DNA of 64,000 nucleotides, from positions 434,001 to 498,000 of the forward strand of contig NOWV01000005.1 of assembly GCA_003344405.1 (NCBI GenBank), read 5' to 3'. This stretch comes from Trichoplax sp. H2. Lineage: Eukaryota; Placozoa; Uniplacotomia; Trichoplacea. The stretch's first letter is position 1. The number at the start of each line of letters is the position of its first letter. A program made the translations under genes and the position numbers. Positions 13,701 to 33,780 of this stretch are shown here, one piece after another. The notes below the pieces were generated by a model. The model was not told where the DNA came from. It did not search any database and saw only the letters and a program-made list of their open reading frames with translations.

Positions 13701-15812
13701 AAAGTTCGTTGATGTTATTACACACTTATGCTCACTTATAATGAGGGAATTATCCATAGTGAACATATTGATAAATTTCACTCAGCTTTAGTTAAATAGT
13801 GAATTTAGCGATATTGGCGCTTCTTTATTCAGTTATAACAGTAAATGATAATATCAAAGAGGACTATTGTTGTTTTATGTATAAATATGAAAATTTACAA
13901 TAATTATGAATTTATGTAGCCAAATTACATGTATACATTCACGAAATCTTCACAACGATTAAAGTTACTTCCAAAATTTTATTTAGGCTGTCATAGATAA
14001 CTGCTTGGAGATGTGTCAACTATTAATTAACTTTGGTGCTGACGTAAATGCCTTAGACAAAGAATCCTGGTCGCCACTACATGCTGCTTGTATGTGTGGC
14101 CATGTAGATATTGCTAAATTGTTGATCGATAACGACGCAGATGTAGTCGCTTTGAATATTGATGGCTTGATGCCATGTGATATGGCGGAAGATGAGCCAA
14201 TGGTATTCTATATCGATGAAGTTATGGAAAGCAAAGGTAAAACTTTGACAGGGAATTCTTGCTGAAAATGTCTGATTAGGTTAATTCGTTTAATAATGTT
14301 GTCTGTTCGCTGCAGTGTTCGTTTCTCTTTGATCGATAACCTTATGCGTCTCGTATCATACAGAAATTCGTCTTCATATTGTCAGATATAGTATTAATGA
14401 TTTTCGAATAGAATTTGTTACTAACAATTATCATCTTCATTTAACTAAGGACTTAACGAAGAAAGTGTTATGGCCATTCGCAATCGAGCTGCTGATCAGA
14501 TGTTGGATGATATCAAAGATGCAGTGAGATCTGGGCGAGATTTAGAAGTTACAGATGAACACGGTGCTACCGCTGTACGTAATTTGATACTTTACCTCTT
14601 ATATTTACCTACTGAAACTGTCAAAGTAAATCATATTACCGAAACTTTTTACGATATTAAGGCTCTTGAATTTATTGCTTCAGTTACACATAGCTTGCGC
14701 TAATGGCTATTATGATGTAGCTGAATATCTCTTGAAGAATGGGGCTAAAGTTGACAAGAAAGATAAGGATGGTTGGGAGCCGATTCATGCAGCAGCTTGT
14801 TGGGGCCAGGTAGTGTACATGCTGTACAAGTATTCTTATTTTGACTCTTTGATGATCTGATCATGAAATTTTTATGCAGGACGGTGTACTAGAATTATTA
14901 GTTAAATACGGTGCGAATGTGGACGCTGAAACGAATAATTATGAGAGACCTTTCGGTAAACATTCTTGATGAAAGTAATTTAGTTAACGATGCTTGTTTA
15001 CGTCTATTACGTTTGAATAATAGTACCGTGGTATACTTTTAATAGATTTGTCGGAAGATCCAGATACTAAAAGATTATTAACATTACTGAAACGAAAAGC
15101 CGAACAGCAGTTATTTGCTCGACGATCCAGTTCTACGTCTCGACCCAGAAGCAACTCTCGAAGGTTTGCTATTAGCGCTAAGTGATAAATTTTATGTTCT
15201 TATATAATAAGCTCTTCAATTTTACAGTGAAATCATTATCTAAAAATAATACGTTTGTTAACTGTTCTGAGCTCGATTACGCTCTTCATTATACAAATTT
15301 AGTCAAGCTATTAAAAGGTTATCTATATCGGAGAAATCTAAAGTTTCCTATTCAGAAGCTGTCGCTGAAGCCAAGCTACGTTCTGAAGCGGTATAGTTAT
15401 TCTTCTTATTGCTAATTGTATGGACATTTCATTTACAAATTGTATAATAATAGGCGTGTTTTTCACATTAAATTCGATACAGTTAATAAGAACGGATATC
15501 TCTGAAGATACTGAACGAAATCGTCTTAACCAAGAACAACCAGCTAGCAAGCAAAGCGATTCTGCTATTGATTTAGGTACAATCAACCCTGCGATTGATA
15601 AGCCAAAAGATGATAAAACTAGTACTGAAGGAGCAAGCAAGAAAAATACTCAAGAGGCAAGTGAGACAGCAGAATCTAGTAATCATCGGAACATTGCTCC
15701 TCAGGAAACCCCAGATCATCGTCCGACTCCGGCGGCACCTGATCCACCTTCTCAAAAATCAAATATTGATGATAAAAAAAGTAAAGATAAAGGTTGCTGC
15801 ATAGTACTTTGA
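7728..15812 (+). CDS. PPP1R16: Ankyrin-repeat PP1 regulatory subunit, PPP1R16A/B (MYPT3/TIMAP) orthologue
   Basis: Membrane-anchored targeting subunit of protein phosphatase 1. Nine exons: 7728-7986, 9864-9934, 13987-14236, 14450-14574, 14684-14809, 14880-14955, 15046-15163, 15303-15390 and 15483-15812. They total 1443 nt, 480 residues. The N-terminus MASHDKL matches the vertebrate MASHxxL start. A PP1-docking RVxF-type motif KITF lies at 66-69, followed by ankyrin repeats over about 90-290 ([35 protein letters not shown]). KRLSIS at about 346-351 sits where vertebrate TIMAP has its PKA-site VRRASLSD. The tail is acidic and lysine-rich and ends CCIVL, a CaaX box with terminal Leu (predicted geranylgeranyl) and a neighbouring Cys that could be palmitoylated. 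The intron at 9935-13986 is unusually long for this locus. The acceptor of exon 8 (AAATTTAG) was chosen because it restores the KRLS motif in frame. Confidence 0.9.
9935..13986 (+). other. Large intron 2 of PPP1R16, no internal gene seen
   Basis: A 4-kb AT-rich intron lying between ankyrin-coding exons. It contains a short imperfect direct duplication near 11000-11090 (the motif TATTATACGTATCTCGTGGTTGG, then TGATTATACGTATGTCGTGGTTGG) and small open frames (11242-11427, 11520-11702) without splice or homology support. No RNA gene or transposon was recognised. Confidence 0.5.
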
Positions 15813-16750
15813 ACGTAATGACGTTGTTTACGGGTAGCAAATGATATTGATAAAAAAATCTCTTATAAAGTAATCTCTATTTTAAAAGTGTCTAATGCAA
15901 TCATTTCTTGCATTATTATTTTTATCGCATTCGTATATCGTTAGAACGCATAAAGATTACTATTATTGAGTCCTATGGTATTCCATTCTGGAATATAAAA
16001 CTGCATTTTTTTGAAACAATCCTAAATTCAGTTACAGTCTCGTCTATATTGGACAGAAATATACTCTTTAAAGATATGTACGTGATATCATTTTATCTCT
16101 CAATATTTTCATCGGTTTGTTTAAGATTACTAATACGATTTTACTGGTAGACAATAGATAACAAGATCATTCATTAAAGTAGCATTTTAGTTCTTGGATA
16201 CATACAACAATAAAAATGGCATAATGGGCTACAGTAAAGAATGCTTTTATAATTTTTATGACAGAAAATCTCTATCATATCATATCCCATATCCTATGCT
16301 AGGATAAGATATTATCATTATTTACTGTGAAGTATACATAGTCTCCTATATACTCTACACAACTACTGTATTAACTTAAATGATAATGATTTTTAAGGCT
16401 GTTAATATTGAGTGTAAATTACTGCAACACTATAATGCGAAACATCGATACAGTTTGTAATTGATTGCAGGAGTTTAATTTAATTTGGCTTGCATCGTTA
16501 TTTGTTATGTGTTGACAAATTTCTAATATATAATACCAATAGTATCAGTGCTATTGGATTGATCAATACGAGACTGATTTGAAATGAAAAGAATTTTGTA
16601 TATTATATTCAAGTGGCTAATCTGAATTTTTAATAAAAGATTGCTTTCATAACTATTGTTCAATGTTAGCCATCTCTCCAGGTTACTAGTACTTCGTCAG
16701 TTCGATATCTAAGTTTAAGGGAAAATACAGTATAATTACGATAGCTTAGA
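15813..16750. other. Intergenic between convergent PPP1R16 and OSGEP
   Basis: Contains the 3' untranslated regions of both convergent genes. A short repeat of ATCATATCCCATATCC-like sequence lies near 16275-16300. Nothing else is recognised; the open frame at 15908-16150 has no support. Confidence 0.5.
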
Positions 16751-19700
16751 CTAGTTGTAATGAATAAAAATTGAAGTACTTATGTAATCTAACCGTTGAG
16801 TACACCACGTCTCGTTAAAAGGTGTTACTTGACCGGATGAAAACATTTCCCAACCAGCCTGTGCAATCATGGCTCCATTATCGATACAGTACCTTAATAA
16901 TAATTATTATAAATAAAATGTATGTATAAGTGTAGGCTGTCTCCAGCTATAACGAAAGATACATGGTTCTTTTCTTTGTTATGAATAACTTTACAATACG
17001 AGTATAATTAATTAATTAATCAACCTTTCATCCGTGGCGCATAAAGTAGCCCCTCTCTCTTCAACCATTTCACGCATCATTTGCTGAAGTCGTTCGTTGC
17101 CTAACAAGATAGAGTAAAAATAACGATAACGTGTGCTAAAGGTCAATTTAAGATAGTATCTTGCGAGAAATATTATTCCACTGTATGCTTACATCCTACA
17201 CCGCCAACAATTAATACTTCGTTAGAACCGCAATGAGCCATAGCGCGCTCTAAAATTTTTACATGACGATAAATTTAGTGAGCATGTATTCATTATCTTA
17301 TACTTTGCGGTAATACGAATCAATGAAGTTATATATGAATAGATTTTCAAAGCAAATACTGTCATAGTAATCATAAGCATACCAGTAATTTCAACGAGCA
17401 TTGCAAATAAAGTTTCTTGAAGTGAAAAACATAAATCTTCGGGTGTACATTCACCACCGTCTAACTTCTTTTGAGCAATATCCTGCAGTAATAATAAAAT
17501 TCTGGTAGCATACATTGCAGCCACTTTCTGCACTATCAAATATTCAAAATTATGTTAATATACCTCGATATATGATAATATCCCGGAAAAGGAAACATCC
17601 ATACCTTTGACTGTATAAGGCAGTTCGATAAATTTTTTACCTCTAGTCCACACATGAGAGCACATAAGTAGTTATGATAATTGACATGCTAATTACTGTA
17701 TGTATACAGAAAATCAATTTCAACCTTTTTGCCATTTGTTCAATATTATAACCCGGACTAGGGTCGTTGGAGAGCTATTAGAAAGGAAGGAGATGCTTAC
17801 ATGGTTTCGTCTAATAAATTCGTGGATTATCAGGAAGTGAAAATAAAGCATAGACTATGATTACTTTTAGGACACGAGCAAATCGATCAAGGCAATTTCC
17901 AACAGCAATATCGATGGTTTCACCGAAAATTCGATATCTATTCATTAAATAGGCTATAACCTATAAAAATCAATAATATAAAAAGGGATAAAATTCTCTT
18001 ACCATTGATGCTAAATTTAGTATTTTTTCTCTAGCAAGTACTATAGTATGGATCCCATCTACTGTAAGTAGTTGAAAATGGGGACAACGTTTAAGATGAT
18101 GTTGCTCTTTCGTATTTCATTTTTTGACACAAAAGCATAGATATGTATAATCTAAATAGTATACCTGTGTATTGCCACCACTAACATATAATACAGTTGG
18201 ATTATCTGCTCCAGTTACTAAACGACCCATTTCGATATCTGAGAGTTATATTGTTAAAGACAAATACTCCATGTAGTAACAGAAGAGTAAATCTTATCGT
18301 TACACTCTGTCACCATGATCATTCTCAAGGATAAGTATAAATTGCACTAAAATTGAGCATGAGTTTGTAAAATTTTCGAATGGAGATAGATACGTGCTAT
18401 GCAATGATTAACAGCTACTATTGGCTTGTTCCATAGCTGCGCAACCGTTCTTGCAACAATAGCTACAGCAACCAAAGGAGCACCCATGCCAGGCCCTAGA
18501 AAAGTATCATTTCATTAGCAACAAAGATAGAGTAAATAATATTATAAAGTTGCTGTCATTGTTGTAATTCTGTCTTCTGTATATAAGACTATAATTGCAG
18601 TACCTTTTGTATAACAGACGCAGTCAATTTCATCTGGCGTAACATCAGCGTTGTCTAGTGCTCTATTTGAATAGGCAACGATAGTTTTTATTTACCAATT
18701 GGATAAGCAAAATTGTTAAAAAATTCTAGTTTGATTATTACAATTTCTTATCTAACATATATGTTTGGCAATTTTCTATGATAAAGTTAGTATTAATACA
18801 GGATATTTTTAAAGCAATCCAAATTAGTATGCCATTACTTTCGTAAGACGCTCAGTATATGATCCCTATGATGCTTAGCAGTATCCCTCGGTTGAAATCC
18901 TAAGTGACAGGATGATATAGAAATATTAATAAAAATAAATTACATACTGTAAACAAGTATCTCTATTTGTTGTATAGTACGTACTATAAGTATACGTAGG
19001 TCATACATACACGTAATTAGTAAACGCTGAAATCTTGATCACTAATTACTTAATACGATAAGATCGTCAACTAAACCTTCTGAAAGTATCACACTCATAC
19101 TACGTCAAGATTGAATAGATGGTGGACATCATGGTGTGGAAATTTTTCTATAGCAATTAAAGACTGATCTCTTGCAAGATGTAGCTCGAAAACAATCATT
19201 CATTTGATCGATTAATAAGACATACGTTAGCATGCATATTACAGTTATTGCTGTTAAAGTCTATAAGGTAACCGTGAGACATACGTAAGCATGCATATTA
19301 CGGTTATCGATTAATAAGACATACGTAAGCATGCATATTACAGTTATTGCTGTTAAACTCTATTTGCTAACTGTGTTAACTGACTCCCAATATGTAGTCA
19401 AAGAGTAGTCATCTATTTAATCGATAAGTAAAATCTGAGCGTAAAAACAGTAATCTCCATTAATTATTAATTAATTCTATCCATTGGTAAGATGTAAACA
19501 TGTACGAGTACTTTATAGTACAGTAGGTATCAGAACTGTGTAATCGGACCCAAGCTCACAACTGCTTAATTTTGCAATCATTTGTAGAGGTCTGGAAGGT
19601 AGTGTATTGCAAAATTAATTGCTTCTATTGTACAGTAAATAGCGTTTTTGATAGTAAAGTTAACGCCTTTCAATATCGAGTAGAGTAGAAAAGTAATCAT

Positions 19701-20114
19701 CCATTTTGATCAAGCTCACCACTGCTTAATTTTGCGAACCATTTGCAGAGGTTTGGTTGTTAATGTATTGCAAAACTATTTGCTTCTACTGTACAGTAAA
19801 TAACGTTTTTGATAACAAAATTAACGCCTTTCAATATCGAATAGAGTAGAAAAGTAGTCATCCATTTTGATCCATTACTAATTGTACTGCATCTATTTGT
19901 TACACAACGATCTGACATTTCTATTAGTAAGACATGATATCAGCATCTACTCATTGCACATTAGGCGCTACCTGCTGCAAGGTTACTAGCAAGACCTACC
20001 TTGACCTGGTGGTGTTATATAAGTATGGCGAACATTGGATAATACTTTCCCATCTCGGATTATGCCAATACCTAATTTATTAGCACTACCTTCAAAGCCA
20101 ATAGCAGTAACCAT
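16751..20114 (-). CDS. OSGEP: tRNA N6-adenosine threonylcarbamoyltransferase (Kae1/OSGEP)
   Basis: Catalytic subunit of the KEOPS complex; transfers the threonylcarbamoyl group to A37 of ANN-decoding tRNAs (t6A). Twelve exons: 20000-20114, 18839-18899, 18604-18662, 18394-18495, 18165-18238, 17865-17960, 17725-17774, 17564-17642, 17383-17482, 17193-17249, 17025-17100 and 16751-16892. They total 1011 nt, 336 residues, against 335 in human. Visible motifs: [13 protein letters not shown] at the N-terminus, RDTAKHH, the metal-binding NHCIAHIEMGR (two His), VSGGNTQ, the nucleotide-site segment [20 protein letters not shown], and [14 protein letters not shown] supplying the metal-binding Asp. All expected active-site residues are present. 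The C-terminus after TQR is divergent. Intron 1 (18900-19999) carries two local duplications. Confidence 0.96.
19212..19360. repeat. Three short direct repeats in OSGEP intron 1
   Basis: The motif GACATACGTAAGCATGCATA (with T for A in the first copy) occurs at about 19212, 19278 and 19318, each followed by a variant of TTACAGTTATTGCTGTTAAA. Spacing is irregular (66 and 40 bp). Confidence 0.75.
19551..19870. repeat. 160-bp tandem duplication in OSGEP intron 1
   Basis: The segment starting CAAGCTCACAACTGCTTAAT at 19551 repeats from 19711 with scattered substitutions. Each unit includes a TGTACAGTAAATA motif and ends in ATCATCCATTTTGAT. It is non-coding. Confidence 0.85.
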
Positions 20115-20746
20115 TGCTAGTGATCTCGATTGATTTATTCTTGTTCGCTATAGATGATTGGATTTCTTGCTCAGCTTCGATGAGCGATTTGCATCTATGC
20201 AGAAAGAAAATAAGAGTATGATTCCTCGAATGGCCAGCCTTGTCTCTCTTATTGCAGTGTATACCTTATACGCCGATGGACTATTTCCAACACTTATCTT
20301 GAATATGACTTCGATCCAGCGATACTATAGCGTGTAGTAAACATGGCATTTGTACCATAGTAAATGGTGTTAATAGACTGAAATAGTCTTACAGCCTATC
20401 GTCACTACGATGCGAAAATCACTCGTTTCGTATACTATCGTCATAGAGCATCGTGGACACCACCTTCGTTTATTAGACATAGACTGACTTCATTAGCATC
20501 GCCAGGTGGATTCCATTTTACTACTTTAGTATCGCGGACGGGGACATTCAATATGAGGTTGGACGGTTCCTATGGTTGCAAACGCCAGCTTTGGCTAGAC
20601 TATCGTTATGGCGCTTTGCTATCATAAAATCGACCAGCAGAATGTCCACTTCATCCTGCACTGAAGACATTAGACGATAGCATAACGAATTTGTTTATTT
20701 ATTCCACTTCATCATCTCCCATCTCCCATATTAATTAATAATTAAT
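20115..20746. other. OSGEP upstream region
   Basis: 5' flank of OSGEP (minus) and the left edge of the minisatellite. The segment 20653-20746 is a diverged copy of the longer unit that also appears at 21386 and 21510. No gene is recognised. Confidence 0.45.
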
Positions 20747-21297
20747 CAAGTCAAGAAGGAAGAGCTTGCACAATCCAGTCAAGAAAGAAGGGCTTGCACA
20801 ATCCAATCAAGAAGGAAGAGCTTGCATAATCAAGTCAAGAAGGAACAGCTTGAATAATCAACTCAAGAAGGAAGAGCTTGCACAATTAACTCAAGAAGGA
20901 ACAGCTTGCATAATCCAATCAAGAAGGAAGAGCTTGCATAATCAAGTCAAGAAGGAACAGCTTGCATAATCAACTCAAGAAGGAACAGCTTGCACAATTA
21001 ACTCAAGAAGGAACAGCTTGCATAATCAACTCAAGAAGGAAAAGCTTGCATAATCAAGTCAAGAAGGAAAGGCTTGTACAGTCAAGTCAAGAAGGAAAAG
21101 CTTGCACAGTCAAGTCAAGAAGGAAAAGCTTGCACAATCAACTCAAGAAGCAAGAGCTTGCACAATCAACTCAAGAAGGAAGAGCTTGCACAATCAACTC
21201 AAGAAGGAAGAGCTTGCACAATCAACTCAAGAAGGAAGGAAGAGCTTGCACTATCAACTCAAGAAGGAAAAGCTTGCATAATCAAGAAGGAAGAGCT
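20747..21297. repeat. 28-bp minisatellite, about 19 units
   Basis: Tandem array of a purine-rich 28-bp unit whose core is CAAGAAGGAAGAGCTTGCAT. Units differ at a few positions (AGAGC, ACAGC or AAAGC; CAAGTC or CAACTC), and one unit has a 4-bp GAAG insertion near 21233. All three plus-strand frames are largely open, because 28 is not a multiple of three and the unit lacks stops in most frames, so overlapping open frames here (20766-21418) are not evidence of a gene. Confidence 0.95.
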
Positions 21298-21385
21298 GGG
21301 ATGCTTCTCGTTCAAGGCTAAACTTGATCTCTTTACTGCTTCTATCGTTCTCCTTATTTCATACACTTTGGATGCTACCTACCTC

Positions 21386-21700
21386 ATCCTGCACCGAAGG
21401 TATCAGACGATAGAATAGCTAATTTATTTATTTATTCCACTTCATCATCTTCCTTAATCAAGTCAAGAAGGAAGAGCTTGAGTGCTTCTCACACGTTGGA
21501 TGCTACCTCATCCTGCACCGAAGGTGTCAGAGAATAGAATAACTAATTTATTTATTTTTTCCACTTCATCATCTGCCTTAATCAAGTCAAGAAGGAAGAC
21601 CTTGGACGCTTCTTCTTGAAGGCTGAATTTTGTCTGTTTACTGCTTCTACTGTCTTCCTTATTTCACACACATAAAGTCAAGAAGGAAGAGCTTGGGCGC
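21386..21700. repeat. Longer repeat units each containing one 28-bp core
   Basis: A unit of about 124 bp running from TCATCCTGCACCGAAGGT through AATTTATTTATTTATTCCAC and TCATCATC to the AAGTCAAGAAGGAAGAGCTT core recurs at 21386 and 21510, with a partial copy near 21675 and a diverged copy at 20653. The 28-bp array appears to be an expansion inside one such unit. Confidence 0.8.
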
Positions 21701-21867
21701 TTCTTGTTCAAGCCTAAACACCTTGGTCTCTTTACTGCTTCTATCATTATTGCACATATTGGATGCTACTATTGGAAACACTTTGATGACTCGATGGTAA
21801 TAGTGTTAGCTAAACAAGGCTGATATCGTGGAACCTAATTCATTGCTTCAAGCTTGCATTCAACATC

Positions 21868-23657
21868 ATGGCCGTTCTTTCATTCAATGTTCGCACTATC
21901 TACAGTAGTATACCACAAGCTATCGGTGCTATCACCTTGTTTATTTGTATAGCTTTAGCCGAAAGTTTAATTGCTTCACTAAAAGCTGAAACCAAGAAAT
22001 ATCGAGCATTTCGAGCTCAATTTTTAATGATCGTTCAAGTTTTACTCTTGATTGCAATACGGTTTATATGGGTACGAGTCAATGTTAATAAATGGTCAGG
22101 TCAATTTTGTAAATATTATTTACCTACGATTTTACGCTATCTATTAATCCTTTATTTCAGCCTTGTACAAGTAGCCTTTATTATTGGTACATGGCTAATG
22201 ACAAATGATAAGAATTACTATAATCGTTCAATGTGTTTCATCATTTCACTTTGTTTGGGCTCGTTTTTTTGCCTACTATGTCTTGTTATTTTTATCGATC
22301 TCATCAATTATTTCAATCTTTGGCATCATTCACAAGAATTACGATTATCCAATAATTCCAAATGGCGAGTATTAACTACAATTACGGTCTTTCTTTGTAT
22401 CACTTGCGTTATCGTTTTTACTCTCTCGCGATCGCCTTATATCCAAACAGTAAATGTATCATTACGTCGTTTTCGCCGTGGTCAGCAAGGTATGGTTATC
22501 GCTCATCTCTGTAATATCCACCTCGGCCCCAACATTGATCAATCCTACTTACAAAGTATCGTTGAAACCACCAATTCTGTTCATCCAGATTTCATTTTCT
22601 TAAATGGTGAACTCTTCAATCATGATGTTAATCAATTGATTCCATTGTTGCAACCTTTAAAACATTTACGAGCTCGACAGGGGATTTACTATTCGACAGG
22701 TAATGTGTGGCAATATAATGCAGCACAACCATAGATTATATTTAGCTTAGATCCTTACTAGAATTTACGGTCTCTGCATTAACAGTGTACGGTTAGTACA
22801 ATAATGAATCTGTGTAAGAATTACGAGACCTTAACTATATCAATATCTATAGTTACATTGTACGCGTATAAATAAACAATGACGATTGTCTAATATTTCA
22901 TATTTCATTAGGTCTACAAAAAAGTAAATCTTCCGATGTAGATAGCTGGATTAACGCGCTTAAATCTATTGGTATTACTACTTTGAATAATCAACGAATA
23001 CAGATTAAGTATCATGCCAACAAACTAAATCAATTTTATCTAGCTGGCCTGGATTTACCTGAGAAATTCTATACCAAGTAAGGATTTAACCAGAGATAGC
23101 CTAGTAAGACTCGTTGAATACTTGTAAGATCTAGCTAAAACTGTTATACTGTCATAATTGCATCTTTCCCTCACTGTGCTAATAAACCGACTATAATTGT
23201 TGGTAGTACAGTGGTAGTACATGGTAATGCTCTAATAGATACAGTACATATGAATAATTTGGTGTATTTCATTATTTCTTAAAATTGGCTCATTTTATAC
23301 AACCACTACGTTAGGAATAGAGATCAAAAACAAGAGTTACATCGGGTCTTAGCTGGTCGAAATACAAGTTGGCCGTTAATTTTATTAGCTCATCAACAGA
23401 AAATTTCCAGTCTTGTTATGAAATACGAGCAAAACATCGACTTATTATTAACAGCCAACAAATCTCCACAATCACTCTCCTTTTTTCATATGGGCATGTA
23501 TTTATACAATCCTTCTTTTGCTAAAGCTTATCATCATGATAGCCCCGTGTGTATTTACGTAAACGATGGATTTAAGTACAAAGGCATACAAACAACTGTG
23601 CTTTCTGATAATTCTATCACTGTTATTAACTTACTGCCGAGGACAATAATTCCATAG
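21868..23657 (+). CDS. TMPPE-like membrane protein with a degenerate metallophosphoesterase domain
   Basis: Three exons, 21868-22699, 22912-23077 and 23315-23657, give 446 residues, near the 453 of human TMPPE. The N-terminal 190 residues hold about five hydrophobic segments (roughly 17-36, 50-67, 85-107, 120-146, 167-186). The C-terminal half aligns with the calcineurin-like phosphoesterase domain of TMPPE: IHLGP, a GIYYSTG segment, LLAHQQ, and NPSFAKAY near the end. The metal ligands are mostly gone: the DxH motif reads NIH, GDxxD reads GELFN, GNHE reads GLQK, and GHTH reads NKSP. Only the His of IHLGP and of LAHQ remain. The frame is intact over three exons with good splice sites, so this looks like a pseudoenzyme rather than a pseudogene. 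It converges with TONSL. Confidence 0.85.
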
Positions 23658-25264
23658 AAATGTTGTAAATAAGATATCTATGCCTAATTTTCTTAAAATT
23701 TTCTCGAGTACAATTCAATGCAACCGTAGAGTTAACACTACGAGTCTACTCTAGAAAATCCCGCTAACTACACGCGTACGAATGCTTCTTATTATAATAG
23801 GAATACTGTAAGCTACTGGATAAATCCACATTTTATTCAAAAAACCAACTAATATAAATCCGTGTAAAACGTCTTAGATAGTGACTATTAGTAAATATTT
23901 ACATAAATTAGATAGTGATAACTATCTCACGGTCATTACTGTAAGCAAAAGCTACACAGTAACAATAATATACTATAAATGAATCTATATTAATAATAAG
24001 AATGTAAGTATCCCCAGTAGACAAATATAATTAAATTATCGCATCAATTGTCAGCAGCTGTTAAACCGTAAGTTTACAGTATTGTTAAATGTTCACAAGT
24101 TGATTTTAATATTATTTTCCAGAAGTCACTTACAAAGTTAGTGATAAACAGTACTATTTAAGAGTAACAAGTTTGTAGCATTAAATGTTTTGTCAACTAC
24201 ATATATTATTGTATAATTACATTAACTTATTTTCCTTTATGGCAACTCTTCAATAGAAAACATGTTACATAAAGCAATATTGATTGATATCAGCATTATT
24301 TATGTGGAACCAACTTTTACTACTAAGAATATTTCATCTTCTAACTACAATGTCGTATCACCTATGCAATTACATTGATTTATTTTCTTTAGAGGAAATT
24401 CTTGATAGTACAATTTTTTTGAATATCCCATTGACTGTCTTTACAATACATAAATGACTAATTTCGTATATACTATCGTTTAAATTATTAAGCGATATAA
24501 AAACAACATGTTACGAATTTAATCTTATGTTGTATTAGTAAATAACCAATCTCAGTGGCAGACTGACAATTTTCTGTACTATCAATAAAAAGAATTGAAC
24601 ATATTACCATCTCCCGAAATACTGTCAATAATGCCGTACTCAATTATGATTTCACGTTTCAATTAAATGTTAAATCTTAATAAGAGAAACACTCCCACTT
24701 AATTTATTAGGATCTAATGATCAGGGACATCGTCATACGTAGCATAAACTGGCCTCGACACTAGATTAGATGACATTTTTATGAAGCATAACAACTAAAT
24801 GCTGGGTAATCGTTGGCCCTATCTTAATTTATAACGTATCACTTATGTGCGTGAATTTCCAATAAATAAGCACCTTTTGTAAGGTGCTATACAATTTATC
24901 TTTAGACACATTTCATTAATTTACTTTGACGTGATGTTCCGCGGACGGACCAAGAAAATATTCTTTTCTTTATTAGTCCGTTTTAGTTAATTCTCACATA
25001 AACAATTATCCCAATTTTAAACGCTTTTTAAAAAATAATATTTACAGTAATTTCTACAACAATAAGAACTATTTAGAAGACTGTACAGATTTTTAAGGTG
25101 ATTATTATACAAATAAATAGAACTGTAATTCTATTAATTATATATTGTTTAGCAACTAACTCAACTCAAGTACAATCATCATTTCCGTCTACGTATATTG
25201 GATTTGGAAAATATAACTTCAACGAATTGCATGGTACACGTAAAGTAGCATCCATTCGAATTTT
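23658..25264. other. Intergenic between convergent TMPPE-like gene and TONSL
   Basis: AT-rich, with no recognised gene. The open frame at 25098-25286 begins with GTG rather than ATG; its hydrophobic start is probably chance. Confidence 0.5.
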
Positions 25265-32955
<7,691 letters not shown>

Positions 32956-33415
32956 GATCCTTATAACATGGTGTTGTCTCTATACAGTCTATCAGCCACA
33001 GCGTCATGACACGTCTAACAAGTAGTTTATTCCATTGACTCGAGCAATAGCGTCCCTGTCAGTCAAGATTTGTCTCGATTTTTCTTGTTGACTACGATAG
33101 GATAACGGTGTTTTAAAAGCTGGACTCAGTTCTACTTCACTATATCTAAAAAGAATCCAATAAAATGGAATAAATGTGCAATTCTCGGCTTGAGTTTTCA
33201 CTGAATCTCGAGTAGAGAAGGCCTTGAAGAGCAAGCATAAACTCGTTCTCGCTGTTGAACAAGAAAGTGGTGCAGTCTGATTGCTCTTATATATTTAAGT
33301 ACTATGATAGAGACTTGATTGCGTAGTACTATTGATGCATAAATTCTCTGTGAAATCAATGAGTTCATACTGTACACTCAGTGTTTTCACTGTCACCTTT
33401 AAAATATGGCGGGAA

Positions 33416-33500
33416 TGGTACGGCACGGTGCGGTTCGGTACGGTACAGTACGATACGATACGGTATAGTACGGTACAGTACAGTACAATGCCGTACCGTG
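33416..33500. repeat. Diverged GTAC-type array, G-rich variant
   Basis: Five-base periodic sequence with many G spacers and ATAC or GCAC variants (GGTACGGTACAGTACGATAC), flanked by non-repeat DNA. It looks like an older or diverged member of the same family. Confidence 0.75.
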
Positions 33501-33780
33501 CTGTCAGGTGTAAATGTCATGTCTGACTCACAAGGATTGTGTCGACAAGTTGAGGATGAAGGAAGGAGCTTTGTCGACCGGTTGATTACTGATGGTTACC
33601 CCGGCAGTCAGCGGCACAGAAAAGACAGTAATCCTCCTTAATCGTAATAAGGATAAGACTTGTATATGGATAGTTATTAACTTATTAAGCTATAGCTCCT
33701 AGTAAGGCATTAGATGTAGTCGTCTCTGATTGGCTATCATTTTCAGTACAAGATAAGATAGTTACAGTCTTACAGATACT

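Noticed and set aside
15182-15640. Open frames overlapping PPP1R16 exons 8 and 9
   Set aside because: They are out of frame with, or antisense to, the conserved PPP1R16 exons.
20747-21297. CRISPR-like regular repeat array
   Set aside because: Units are directly adjacent with no unique spacers, in a eukaryotic genome; it is a minisatellite.
20766-21418. Overlapping open frames encoding lysine- and glutamine-rich repeat peptides
   Set aside because: They are translations of the 28-bp minisatellite in three frames. The unit length is not a multiple of three, and there is no splice or homology support.
33004-33234. Minus-strand open frame upstream of TONSL
   Set aside because: TONSL starts at 32955 with an exon matching the family N-terminus in phase, and this frame joins to nothing.
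33332-33641. Plus-strand open frames near PSMG4
   Set aside because: They read through a diverged GTAC array; composition is repeat-driven.
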